Assembly: GCA_028622995.1 (NCBI GenBank) | Contig: JAJQJQ010000008.1 | Coordinates: forward strand, 1,612,001 to 1,676,000 | Length of the DNA: 64,000 bases | Reading direction: 5' to 3' | Source: Panagrolaimus kolymaensis | Lineage: Eukaryota; Nematoda; Chromadorea; Rhabditida; Panagrolaimidae | In this document: positions 55,346 to 64,000 of the stretch, one piece after another | Layout: every line of letters begins with the position of its first letter | How positions within the stretch are numbered: position 1 is the stretch's first letter | Notes under the pieces: model-generated | What the model was told of the DNA's origin: nothing | Database searches by the model: none | The model's input: the letters and a program-made list of their open reading frames with translations, nothing else | Position numbers and translations under genes: made by a program

Positions 55346-57891
55346 AGGTTTTCTTGACAAAATTAAATACATTTTTGATTTAACTAAAGTAAATAAAGTT
55401 TATAAAAATTGCACAATTTCAAATTTCTTTGATTAAAATGCCTAAATATTATTTGACACCGATGTTTCATTTTTTCTTTTTTTTCTGAAGGTTTTCTTGA
55501 CAAAATTAAATACATTTTTGATTTAACTAAAGTAAATAAAGTTTATAAAAATTGCACAATTTCAAATTTCTTTGATTAAAATGCCTAAATATTATGTGAC
55601 ACCGATGTTTTATTTTTTCTTTTTTTTTCTGAAGGTTTTCTTGACAAAATTAAACATATTTTTATATTCTGTAGAGCAAATAAAGTTTATAAAAATTGCA
55701 CAATTTCAAATTTCTTTGATTAAAATGCCTAAATATTATGTGACACCGATGTTTTATTTTTTCTTTTTTTTTCTGAAGGTTTTCTTGACAAAATTAAATA
55801 CATTTTTGATTTAACTAAAGTAAATAAAGTTTATAAAAATTGCACAATTTCAAATTTCTTTGATTAAAATGCCTAAATATTATGTGACACCGATGTTTTA
55901 TTTTTTCTTTTTTTTTCTGAAGGTTTTCTTGACAAAATTAAACATATTTTTATATTATGTAGAGCAAATAAAGTTTATAAAAATTGCACAATTTCAAATT
56001 TCTTTGATTAAAATGCCTAAATATTATTTGACACCGATGTTTCATTTTTTCTTTTTTTTCTGAAGGTTTTCTTGACAAAATTAAATACATTTTTGATTTA
56101 ACTAAAGTAAATAAAGTTTATAAAAATTGCACAATTTCAAATTTCTTTGATTAAAATGCCTAAATATTATGTGACACCGATGTTTTATTTTTTCTTTTTT
56201 TTTCTGAAGGTTTTCTTGACAAAATTAAACATATTTTTATATTATGTAGAGCAAATAAAGTTTATAAAAATTGCACAATTTCAAATTTCTTTGATTAAAA
56301 TGCCTAAATATTATTTGACACCGATGTTTCATTTTTTCTTTTTTTTCTGAAGATTTTCTTGACAAAATTAAATACATTTTTGATTTAACTAAAGTAAATA
56401 AAGTTTATAAAAATTGCACAATTTCAAATTTCTTTGATTAAAATGCCTAAATATTATGTGACACCGATGTTTTATTTTTTCTTTTTTTTTCTGAAGGTTT
56501 TCTTGACAAAATTAAACATATTTTTATATTATGTAGAGCAAATAAAGTTTATAAAAATTGCACAATTTCAAATTTCTTTGATTAAAATGCCTAAATATTA
56601 TGTGACACCGATGTTTTATTTTTTCTTTTTTTTTCTGAAGGTTTTCTTGACAAAATTAAACATATTTTTATATTATGTAGAGCAAATAAAGTTTATAAAA
56701 ATTGCACAATTTCAAATTTCTTTGATTAAAATGCCTAAATATTATTTGACACCGATGTTTCATTTTTTCTTTTTTTTCTGAAGGTTTTCTTGACAAAATT
56801 AAATACATTTTTGATTTAACTAAAGTAAATAAAGTTTATAAAAATTGCACAATTTCAAATTTCTTTGATTAAAATGCCTAAATATTATTTGACACCGATG
56901 TTTCATTTTTTCTTTTTTTTCTGAAGGTTTTCTTGACAAAATTAAATACATTTTTGATTTAACTAAAGTAAATAAAGTTTATAAAAATTGCACAATTTCA
57001 AATTTCTTTGATTAAAATGCCTAAATATTATGTGACACCGATGTTTTATTTTTTCTTTTTTTTTCTGAAGGTTTTCTTGACAAAATTAAACATATTTTTA
57101 TATTATGTAGAGCAAATAAAGTTTATAAAAATTGCACAATTTCAAATTTCTTTGATTAAAATGCCTAAATATTATGTGACACCGATGTTTTATTTTTTCT
57201 TTTTTTTTCTGAAGGTTTTCTTGACAAAATTAAACATATTTTTATATTATGTAGAGCAAATAAAGTTTATAAAAATTGCACAATTTCAAATTTCTTTGAT
57301 TAAAATGCCTAAATATTATTTGACACCGATGTTTCATTTTTTCTTTTTTTTCTGAAGGTTTTCTTGACAAAATTAAATACATTTTTGATTTAACTAAAGT
57401 AAATAAAGTTTATAAAAATTGCACAATTTCAAATTTCTTTGATTAAAATGCCTAAATATTATGTGACACCGATGTTTTATTTTTTCTTTTTTTTTCTGAA
57501 GGTTTTCTTGACAAAATTAAACATATTTTTATATTATGTAGAGCAAATAAAGTTTATAAAAATTGCACAATTTCAAATTTCTTTGATTAAAATGCCTAAA
57601 TATTATTTGACACCGATGTTTCATTTTTTCTTTTTTTTCTGAAGGTTTTCTTGACAAAATTAAATACATTTTTGATTTAACTAAAGTAAATAAAGTTTAT
57701 AAAAATTGCACAATTTCAAATTTCTTTGATTAAAATGCCTAAATATTATGTGACACCGATGTTTTATTTTTTCTTTTTTTTTCTGAAGGTTTTCTTGACA
57801 AAATTAAACATATTTTTATATTATGTAGAGCAAATAAAGTTTATAAAAATTGCACAATTTCAAATTTCTTTGATTAAAATGCCTAAATATT

Positions 57892-59283
57892 ATGAAACAC
57901 CGATGTTTCATTTTTTCTTTTTTTTTTCTGAAGGTTTTCTTGACAAAATTAAACATATTTTTATATTATGTAGAGCAAATAAAGTTTATAAAAATTGCAC
58001 AATTTCAAATTTCTTTGATTAAAATGCCTAAATATTATGAAACACCGATGTTTCATTTTTTCTTTTTTTTTTCTGAAGGTTTTCTTGACAAAATTAAACA
58101 TATTTTTATATTATGTAGAGCAAATAAAGTTTATAAAAATTGCACAATTTCAAATTTCTTTGATTAAAATGCCTAAATATTATGTGACACCGATGTTTTA
58201 TTTTTTCTTTTTTTTTCTGAAGGTTTTCTTGACAAAATTAAACATATTTTTATATTATGTAGAGCAAATAAAGTTTATAAAAATTGCACAATTTCAAATT
58301 TCTTTGATTAAAATGCCTAAATATTATTTGACACCGATGTTTCATTTTTTCTTTTTTTTCTGAAGGTTTTCTTGACAAAATTAAATACATTTTTGATTTA
58401 ACTAAAGTAAATAAAGTTTATAAAAATTGCACAATTTCAAATTTCTTTGATTAAAATGCCTAAATATTATGTGACACCGATGTTTTATTTTTTCTTTTTT
58501 TTTCTGAAGGTTTTCTTGACAAAATTAAACATATTTTTATATTATGTAGAGCAAATAAAGTTTATAAAAATTGCACAATTTCAAATTTCTTTGATTAAAA
58601 TGCCTAAATATTATGAAACACCGATGTTTCATTTTTTCTTTTTTTTTTCTGAAGGTTTTCTTGACAAAATTAAACATATTTTTATATTATGTAGAGTAAA
58701 TAAAGTTTATAAAAATTGCACAATTTCAAATTTCTTTGATTAAAATGCCTAAATATTATGTGACACCTATGTTTTATTTTTTCTTTATTTTCTGAAGGTT
58801 TTCTTGACAAAATTAAATACATTTTTGATTTAACTAAAGTAAAAATTGTTTATAAATATTGGATAATTTCAAATTTTTTTGATTAAAATGCCTAAATATT
58901 ATGTGACACCGATGTTTTATTTTTGCTTTTTTTTTCTGAAGGTTTTCTTGACAAAATTAAATACATTTTTGATTTAACTAAAGTAAAAATAGTTTATAAA
59001 AATTGCACAATTTCAAATTTCTTTTATTAAAATGCATAAATATTATTTGACACCCATGTTTCATTTTTTCTTTTTTTTCTGAAGGTTTTCTTGACAAAAT
59101 TAAACACATTTTTATATTATGTAGAGCAAATAAAGTTTATAAAAATTGCACAATTTCAAATTTCTTTGATTAAAATGCCTAAATATTATGAAACACCGAT
59201 GTTTCATTTTTTCTTTTTTTTTTCTGAAGGTTTTCTTGACAAAATTAAATACATTTTTGATTTAACTAAAGTAAATAAAGTTT
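57892..59283 (+). repeat. Right-edge satellite domain with TATGAAACACC variant and diverged monomers
   Basis: Monomers carrying TATTATGAAACACCGATG with a T10 tract occur near 57892, 58037, 58613 and 59187 and nowhere in the interior. The units at about 58742-59050 carry many private changes (CACCTATG, TTCTTTATTTTC, AAAATTGTTTATAAATATTGG, TTTTTGCTTT, ATGCATAAATA, CACCCATG). Divergence therefore rises toward this edge. Confidence 0.8.
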
Positions 59284-59642
59284 GTCGAATATTCGTAAAC
59301 CTTCGAATATCGAATTCGAATATTCGAAATTTTTAAATTTTATAAATGACACTTATGCTTTGAAATTAAGCTATAAAATGCTTTTTTAGCCTTTTTGGAG
59401 CATTTGAGAACATTTAAAATCCATTTTGGCTATTAAAATAAAGAATTAACAAAATTTATTCGAAAATATTCGAATATCGAATTCGAATATTCGATTCGAT
59501 TCGAAAATTTTCGAATAATCGAATCGAATCGAATATTCGAAATTCGAAACCTTCGAATATCGAATTCGAATATTTGAAATATTCGGTTTTCGAATCGAAT
59601 ATTCGTTCGATATTCGATTCTATTATTCGATATTCGACAACA
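59282..59642. mobile_element. TTCGAA-rich inverted-repeat element (MITE-like) at the right edge of the satellite
   Basis: The left end TTGTCGAATATTCG is the near reverse complement of the right end CGATATTCGACAA. The interior is built of TTCGAATATTCGAA-type palindromes. A 28-bp sequence occurs twice in direct orientation (59297-59324 and 59547-59574, 250 bp apart), with an AT-rich unique stretch between (about 59335-59455). Read from the right, the terminus is CCAGTGTTGTCGAATAT; a CAGTGTTG-type start is reminiscent of hAT termini, which is a weak hint. The last satellite monomer breaks off at AAATAAAGTTT exactly where the element begins, so the left terminus may be truncated. No ORF of substance is present. 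Confidence 0.55.
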
Positions 59643-60048
59643 CTGGTTAAGATCTCATTTTTTTTCTCTTTATTTTTGTATGAGATATTTATTTTTTTAT
59701 CGAAACCAATATTCTTTTCAAACAATTTAAAACTATTGTGAATTTTTTTAACTTTCTTATTTGTGTGTTGGTTTTTTTAGTATTTATACTTTTGAACATT
59801 TACGCATCCATACATCATAAAAATAATGGTAACCATAACAAAAATAATAATAAAAAATAATTGGAGTTATTACTAAAGTGACAAAAATTTATTAATATAC
59901 TCGAAATAAAAAAAGAAAAAAACAAAAATAATTTTTAAAAATTCGTTTTAAACCTGTTTTTTCTTATTGTTTCTTTGATGTTTTTTGTTTTCTGTTTTTT
60001 TTAAATGGAAAGAAATTAAAGTTTTTAGACTTTTGTACTTTTTTAGAG
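59643..60048. other. AT-rich intergenic DNA upstream of the secreted-protein gene
   Basis: It contains A/T homopolymer runs and no supported coding region. A minus-strand ORF here mostly reads through the TTCGAA element and is compositional. Confidence 0.55.
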
Positions 60049-60055
60049 TATAAAA
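60049..60055 (+). promoter_or_regulatory. TATA-like box of secreted-protein gene
   Basis: TATAAAA lies 57 bp before the ATG at 60112. The spacing is similar to that of the TATA-like box before the His-rich peptide gene (62886, about 66 bp before its ATG). Confidence 0.4.
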
Positions 60056-60111
60056 TGTTTAGAATGTTTGGAACTTTTTTTTAAAAATTAAAAACAAAAA
60101 AACCAATTATT

Positions 60112-60459
60112 ATGTTTTCTCTATTTTTAAATTCCTTTTTAATTATTAATTTTTCGTGGATTATTTTTATTCAAGCTAAGGATAAAGAATTATATGATAT
60201 TCCATATACTGGAATATTAGATAAAGTTCCTCCTTCTAAACCATTAATGGGCCATGAAATTAGAAATGGTAGAATTGTCGGGGAAAGAAATAAAGCTCAT
60301 TTGGATTACATTGGAAGGTCATTTAGTGGCAAGGCGGCTGGATTGAACAATGCTGGAAACTCTTTATCTTTGGTTCATCATAGAGTTAAGCCTGTTGTAA
60401 TTAAGCATGAAACAAATTCACAAAGTTTGTATTCAGGAACTTATAATGCTGGAAAATAA
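60112..60459 (+). CDS. Small secreted protein of unknown function
   Basis: This is an uninterrupted 115-codon ORF. Residues 1-22 form a convincing signal peptide (hydrophobic LFLNSFLIINFSWIIFI, then QA before KDK). The mature part of about 93 residues is basic and hydrophilic, lacks cysteine and has no internal repeats. It includes GILDKVPPSKPLMGHE, a central SFSGKAAGLNNAGNS segment and a C-terminal YSGTYNAGK. I do not recognise the family. Coding appears real: the base composition is less A/T-homopolymeric than the flanks, there is a TATA-like box 57 bp upstream, and AATAAA overlaps the stop codon. It is probably exported; it could be a cuticle-associated or host-interaction protein, but nothing in the sequence decides this. 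Confidence 0.7.
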   Translation: MFSLFLNSFLIINFSWIIFIQAKDKELYDIPYTGILDKVPPSKPLMGHEIRNGRIVGERNKAHLDYIGRSFSGKAAGLNNAGNSLSLVHHRVKPVVIKHETNSQSLYSGTYNAGK

Positions 60460-61206
60460 ATAAACCTTAAATTTTGTTTGGTTGCTTTTTTTTATATCAA
60501 TGTTTTTTATATTGCAATTTTCATATGTTTAAACTTTTTTTAATTATTATTCTGCAAAAAAATAAAAGTTTTTTGTTTTGCAATAAATTTTTTTCTCCTT
60601 CAAATCTTTAAATATTAGTATTTATACAATAATTATTAGTGGTGATTATTGCAAAAATTTATGGTGTCAAAAATGAATAAAAGAACTACCAACCTTTCAA
60701 ACAAACCGACATTTTTGCGAATTGAGATCGACATTTGTCGTTTTGACAAACATTTTTTTTAAAAGGAAATATTAGATTATGAATGAGCAGAAGAAACTCA
60801 AAAATGAAAAAAGGTGAAATTCTGAGAAAAGCGGAAGTAAAATTTCTTCCATTCATGTTTAGAAATGCTTTATAATTAATTGCTGCAAATCTTTCTTTTT
60901 TTAAAGAAAATCCTTTAAAAAATTTTAAAAAATTTATTTTCACTGTCTCTACTCTTTTATTTTTTAAAAATTGGTTTTTTTATGACTTTTGTTTGTTGTT
61001 TATTGTTTGTTTTGAACGAAAAGGAAAAACATTTAAGAGAACGAAGACTTTTTCCATTCACTTTTCACATAAGAAACATAAATAAGAAAGTGGTTTTGTG
61101 CTGCACAAAATTTTTAGCTTTTTTTTTCTTTCTCTTATGCTGTCATGTTTTTTGGTGTTTTATTTATGGAGAGTGTATTTTTTTGTTTGTTTGTGGAATC
61201 CCCTAC
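60460..61206. other. 3' UTR and AT-rich intergenic DNA, no supported gene
   Basis: AATAAA motifs after 60459 and near 60560 can end the upstream transcript. The ORFs here (a Cys/Phe-rich one starting at 60982, a minus-strand one around 60690-60940) have low-complexity translations and no supporting signals. Confidence 0.5.
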
Positions 61207-61213
61207 TATAAAA
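61207..61213 (+). promoter_or_regulatory. TATA-like box upstream of LEA-like gene
   Basis: TATAAAA lies in CCCTACTATAAAATG, one of the few less A/T-monotonous stretches here. It sits about 460 bp before the LEA-like ATG. A second TATAAAA is at 61464-61470. An acceptor-like TTGATTGCAG ending at 61508 would allow a spliced or trans-spliced leader between promoter and ATG. All of this is tentative. Confidence 0.3.
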
Positions 61214-61671
61214 TGAAAGATCACTTTTTTTTGAGACAGACGCCATTCTTTCCCCAATTCTCTTTCCACATGTAATGTGATGAATGTTTGTTCAAAAATA
61301 GTTGGATGTTATTCAACAAAAACAAAAAAACTACGCACATAATTTTTTTGGCGATAAATATCTTGCTTCTTTTTTTAGTTTGTTTGTCTGGTTTTTTTTT
61401 CTCTCCATCCGCCATTTTTTGTTGTTGTTAGTGGAAGGCGCTCTTTTTTTTTTGGGAAACTCCTATAAAAAAAAATAACGAAAACAACTTTCAAAAAATT
61501 GATTGCAGAATCAACTTTTTGGAAATATATTTTGCACTTTCTTTCGTTTTTTAAAAAATGTTTTTAGTTTTATCGCAGTTCCGTTTTTATTTTTACTTGT
61601 GAATATTAAGAAAAAAAAATTGCTAACGATTTCTTTTTTAAGATATATTACAACTTTTATTCTTTTCAATC

Positions 61672-62026
61672 ATGCCCGGAAATCAAGGTTTTGCTTCAAT
61701 GGATTCTGATCGAGTTAAACAAATTGCCGCTCTTGGCGGTTTAGGGGTTAAAGAAGGGGAATTGCCCGTTTTTTGGACACGAAGCCGGTGATGCCCGAAA
61801 AGAACAAATTGCTTCGGATGCTTATTCAAAGCTAGGAAAAATGGGCGGTGGCGCTGAATCTCACAATGATTCTTCTAATGATTCAAAAGAAGAGCCTGGA
61901 AATCAAGGCTTTGCTTCAATGGATCCCGAACGAGTTCATGAAATTGCTGTTAAAGGTGGTGAAGATCGCAAGCAACAACTTATTAGTGAAGGATATGCTG
62001 AAATGGGACGTAAAGCTCATGAATAA
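61672..62026 (+). CDS. Group 1 LEA-like / KGG-repeat stress protein (short intron or frameshift)
   Basis: Two tandem repeats start with GNQGFASMD (first at 61678, second at about 61899), followed by RVKQIA or RVHEIA. They end in modules DARKEQIASDAYSKLGK and DRKQQLISEGYAEMGRK. The latter match the 20-residue motif of plant/Artemia group 1 LEA proteins (LEA_5, Em-like: RKEQLG-EGY-EMGRKGG); GFASMD...KGG also recalls bacterial KGG stress proteins. These are hydrophilic desiccation protectants. The first frame runs into TGA near 61789. Either a 46-bp GT-AG intron (61739-61784, weak acceptor ACGAAG) joins 61672-61738 to 61785-62026 and gives 102 residues, or there is a frameshift near the T6 tract at 61769-61774. 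The intron model brings the two repeats to almost equal length, which favours it. The segment from 61841 onward is open in either case. Confidence 0.72.
61739..61784 (+). other. Candidate 46-bp intron in LEA-like gene
   Basis: It has GTTTAG at the 5' end and ACGAAG at the 3' end with a T6 tract about 10 nt before the acceptor. Removal restores frame (67 + 242 nt = 103 codons including stop). The length matches the other short introns here (48 and 63 bp), but AAG is a weak acceptor compared with the TTTTAG/TTTCAG used by the neighbours. Confidence 0.45.
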
Positions 62027-62885
62027 ATTTTTTTTATTTTATAAAAAAAATAATTTCCATTGTAAATATCTTTTATTGTTGTACCTCAGTTAACTAACTT
62101 TATAATCTCACTTTTTTTTTAAATATGTATTTACTTTTTTTGTGATTTGTTGCTAAAAAAAATCAAACTCGATTATGTTAATCAAATACAATAAATAAAT
62201 TAGCTTAAAATTTTATAAATATTTGCGTTAAATGAGTAAAAATAATTTTTGGTCAATTTAAACATTTACAAGATTATCCAGAAAATTTTTATACATTTTT
62301 TTGGCTGTTATTTTTCAATTACAACCCTTTTATCTAAAAGCATATAAATATCTAAGATAATTTCGGTCTATGAAAGTTTTTCATGAAATTTGTTTCATAC
62401 AATTTTTTCTTGCTTTGCTATGGATTGGCTTGATTTTTCTATTAGTTTATTGTAACAAAAAAGTTTATAAAAGTTTGATCCAAGAATAAATTAACATTAT
62501 TAGGTAAAACACAATAAAAATTGGACTTCTGTGCAACATAAATAATTTTAACTACTATTTGCAAATGACAAAAATATTTTTTCTTTCTTGTGAATGGTAA
62601 AAAATTTTGATCAAACTTTAGAAGCTTGACCTTTGATGATGTAACATCTAATTATGAAGAAAAAAAGATGGTATCATTCTAAATTTTTCAAATCAAAAAA
62701 CCTAAAATAACCTGTTTGTTTTTCTTCTTCTTCTTTCCTGTAAACTACACACGTAGCCAAATATAAATGCATAACAAAATGTACGATCATCAAACAACAT
62801 TAATTCAATAAAAATAGTAATTTTCTGTTTACTGTTTATTTAATTATAAATCAATTTTTAATCTTTAAAAATCAAGAAAAATGAG
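62027..62885. other. AT-rich intergenic DNA, no supported gene
   Basis: The AATAAA-containing stretch near 62190-62195 may serve the LEA-like gene. No ORF with plausible composition or splice structure was found before the TATA-like box at 62886. Confidence 0.55.
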
Positions 62886-62893
62886 TATAAAAA
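62886..62893 (+). promoter_or_regulatory. TATA box of His/Gly/Tyr-rich peptide gene
   Basis: TATAAAAAGGAG lies about 66 bp upstream of the ATG at 62959, a good core-promoter match and typical of inducible small secreted genes. Confidence 0.5.
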
Positions 62894-62958
62894 GGAGAGT
62901 AAAAAAATAATCCATAAACTTAAGAATCTTTTATTACTTTCTTATTGTTACTGCTGAA

Positions 62959-63240
62959 ATGAAATCATTTACTTTTATGTTTTATCTTGCTTTAGCTTTA
63001 GCTATTATTACTTTATCCATGGCAAGTTTATTTGGGTAAGTATAAACTTTATTAAAATTAAAATTATGGATGCTACAATAAAAAAATTTTCTTTTTAGAT
63101 TTGGACATCATCATCATCCCCATCACCATCACCATCATCATCATGGCTATGGTCGGGGCTATGGTGGGTACGGTGGATATGGAAGTCGAGGATATCATCA
63201 TTATGGCGTTGGTTTATGGCCATTCATTGGAAAAAAATAA
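62959..63240 (+). CDS. Secreted His-rich, GYGGYG-repeat peptide (nlp/cnc-like)
   Basis: Two exons (62959-63035 and 63099-63240) flank a 63-bp intron (GTAAGT...CTTTTTAG) and give 72 residues. Residues 1-23 are a signal peptide (FYLALALAIITLSMAS). The mature peptide begins LFGFG, then a histidine block HHHHPHHHHHHHH (about residues 29-41), then GYGRGYGGYGGYGSRGYHHYG and a hydrophobic end GLWPFIGKK. Gly/Tyr-rich GYGGYG peptides with short signal sequences are typical of nematode nlp-29-group and caenacin antimicrobial peptides, induced by infection or wounding of the epidermis. The His block is additional and could bind zinc or copper. Cuticle-protein-like roles for Gly/Tyr-rich peptides remain possible. 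AATAAA overlaps the stop codon. A plus-strand ORF in another frame (starting 63101) is a shadow of exon 2. Confidence 0.75.
63036..63098 (+). other. Intron of His-rich peptide gene
   Basis: It is 63 bp long, with GTAAGT at the 5' end and CTTTTTAG at the 3' end. It separates the signal-peptide exon from the repeat exon, in phase 2. Confidence 0.75.
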
Positions 63241-64000
63241 ATATTTTATTTTTTTTAATTTAGTTTCTTTAAAAAAATATATATTCTTTAAATTTGTAAA
63301 TATTTATAATAAATTTGGATTTTCAATAAATTTTGTCTTTTTGAAAACTTTTTAAATAAACTGCATGCAGCATCATTTTCGAAAGAAATCTTCATTTCAT
63401 ATTAGCTCAAAAATCCGTTGAAATAAAGTTGATTAAAAGTTTGTTATAAAATAAGTAAAGATGTGAATGATAAATATTTTGGTTATGCATATCACACAGG
63501 ATTGTCCTGTTACGTAAATACATAGCTTTTGATAATCACCGACGCATCATTTGTATTTTCAATTATATATATATTTCTTCATCAATTAAAAGGCCTGCAG
63601 CTTCAATCGATAATGTTTTTGCATATAAACTTGATTATTATGCATATCATTTAGTTTTTTTAAAATTTATATACAAATAAAAAATTCCGACATTCTTTGT
63701 TGATTTTTAAAATCTATACCAAATCGAAAGATTATTTTTTCGCCTCTCATGTTCGACTGAATTCTTTGAAAAAGAATATCTTTCAGACCCCATGTGTAAA
63801 ATTATGCGACATCTCTTTTTTTTTTAATTTTCCTGCATTTCTCAAAACCTTTTTTTGGTTTTTTTCTTTAACATTTATTTATATTTGGATAAGCAATATT
63901 GAAAAATTCTGAAATTTTTTAGTTTCATAAACTCAGAAAATTATTCATTTTTATAAAAAAAAAAGCATTAAAAAGCAAAAACAATAATGAAAAATCAACA
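63241..64000. other. AT-rich flank, no supported gene
   Basis: It contains 3' UTR-like AATAAA motifs (near 63308 and 63325), a short ATATATATAT run near 63565 and a small dyad ACAGGA-TTG-TCCTGT around 63497. The ORF starting at 63697 is Phe/Lys/Ile-rich and unsupported. Confidence 0.5.

Larger units (their letters stand above)
7888..59283 (+). repeat. 51.4-kb satellite DNA array, 143-145-bp monomers, higher-order organised
   Basis: One monomer repeats head to tail in a single orientation without interruption, about 358 copies by length. Invariant parts include TTGATTAAAATGCCTAAATA, CTGAAGGTTTTCTTGACAAA and AAATTGCACAATTTC. There are two main types. Type A is 143 bp: TTTGACACCGATGTTTCAT, T8 tract, then AAATACATTTTTGATTTAAC. 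Type B is 144 bp: GTGACACCGATGTTTTAT, T9 tract, then AAACATATTTTTATATTATG. Chimeras that join the 5' half of one to the 3' half of the other are common. A third type, of up to 145 bp (TTTGAAACC, often T10), is confined to the left part. The B monomer is 48 codons without a stop, which creates long tandem ORFs; A carries in-frame stops and shifts frame. A centromeric or heterochromatic role is plausible but inferred. Confidence 0.97.

Noticed and set aside
7888..59283. CRISPR-like array of regular repeats
   Set aside because: There are no unique spacers; the entire unit repeats, and the context is eukaryotic with spliced genes.
8668..59336. More than one hundred tandem plus-strand ORFs of 64-259 codons with almost identical sequence
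   Set aside because: They follow from the stop-free frame of 144-bp monomers and end wherever a 143- or 145-bp monomer shifts the frame. Initiation codons fall at the same monomer position, and there are no gene signals.
59456..59725. Minus-strand 89-codon ORF rich in RIFDS/EYR repeats
   Set aside because: It is the translation of the TTCGAA palindromic repeat and is compositional.
60686..60943. 85-codon minus-strand ORF
   Set aside because: It is Lys/Phe-rich and A/T-driven, with no signal peptide, domain or promoter.
60982..61275. 97-codon plus-strand ORF with Cys and Phe runs
   Set aside because: It is low complexity, spans the TATA-like box at 61207, and has no domain or splice support.
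63101..63355. 84-codon ORF beginning MDIIIIP
   Set aside because: It is an alternative frame of the His-codon run in exon 2 of the His-rich peptide gene and starts just inside the splice acceptor.
63497..63511. Short dyad ACAGGA-TTG-TCCTGT
   Set aside because: It is isolated, has no adjacent gene or U-tract of significance, and is expected occasionally by chance.

Overview
The window is very AT-rich eukaryotic DNA, most likely from a nematode. Supporting signs are short introns with GT...TTTTAG/TTTCAG splice sites (48 and 63 bp in the small genes, 363-510 bp in the transporter), an ABCC5/MRP-5-type transporter, a Cys-rich secreted gene resembling the nematode DUF19/T20D4.11-like family, and a His-rich GYGGYG peptide resembling nematode nlp/cnc peptides. 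I cannot name the species.

Layout. (1) 1-3872: 3' half of a four-exon ABC transporter gene. (2) 4145-4893: a broken, Cys-rich gene with a GPI-signal-like tail (one frameshift, one in-frame TGA). (3) 4894-6376: AT-rich DNA without a convincing gene. (4) 6377-7889: an imperfect 1.5-kb palindrome with terminal inverted repeats, best read as a non-autonomous foldback DNA transposon. (5) 7888-59283: a single uninterrupted head-to-tail satellite array of 143-145-bp monomers, about 358 copies by length, filling four fifths of the window. It holds two main monomer types, recombinants between them, and nested higher-order repeats (4-mer 574 bp, 6-mer 863 bp, 8-mer 1146 bp, 29-mer 4169 bp and others). 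(6) 59282-59642: a TTCGAA-rich inverted-repeat element at the right edge of the array. (7) 60112-63240: three small genes, each with a TATA-like box: a secreted protein of unknown function, a group-1-LEA/KGG-type stress protein whose frame needs a short intron or contains a frameshift, and a secreted His/Gly/Tyr-rich peptide. (8) 63241-64000: AT-rich flank.

The most striking object is the satellite. It is flanked at both ends by palindromic elements, its edge monomers are diverged while the interior is nearly identical, and each monomer carries a 14-bp dyad (AAATTG-CA-CAATTT) plus a polypyrimidine tract. Its roughly nucleosome-sized period and higher-order organisation make it a candidate centromeric or heterochromatic satellite; that role is inference. 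The many long ORFs inside the array exist because one monomer type is exactly 144 bp (48 codons), so they are not proposed as genes.

The small genes on the right (LEA-like protein, putative antimicrobial-type peptide, secreted protein) would fit a stress or defence neighbourhood, but no shared regulation can be shown from sequence alone.
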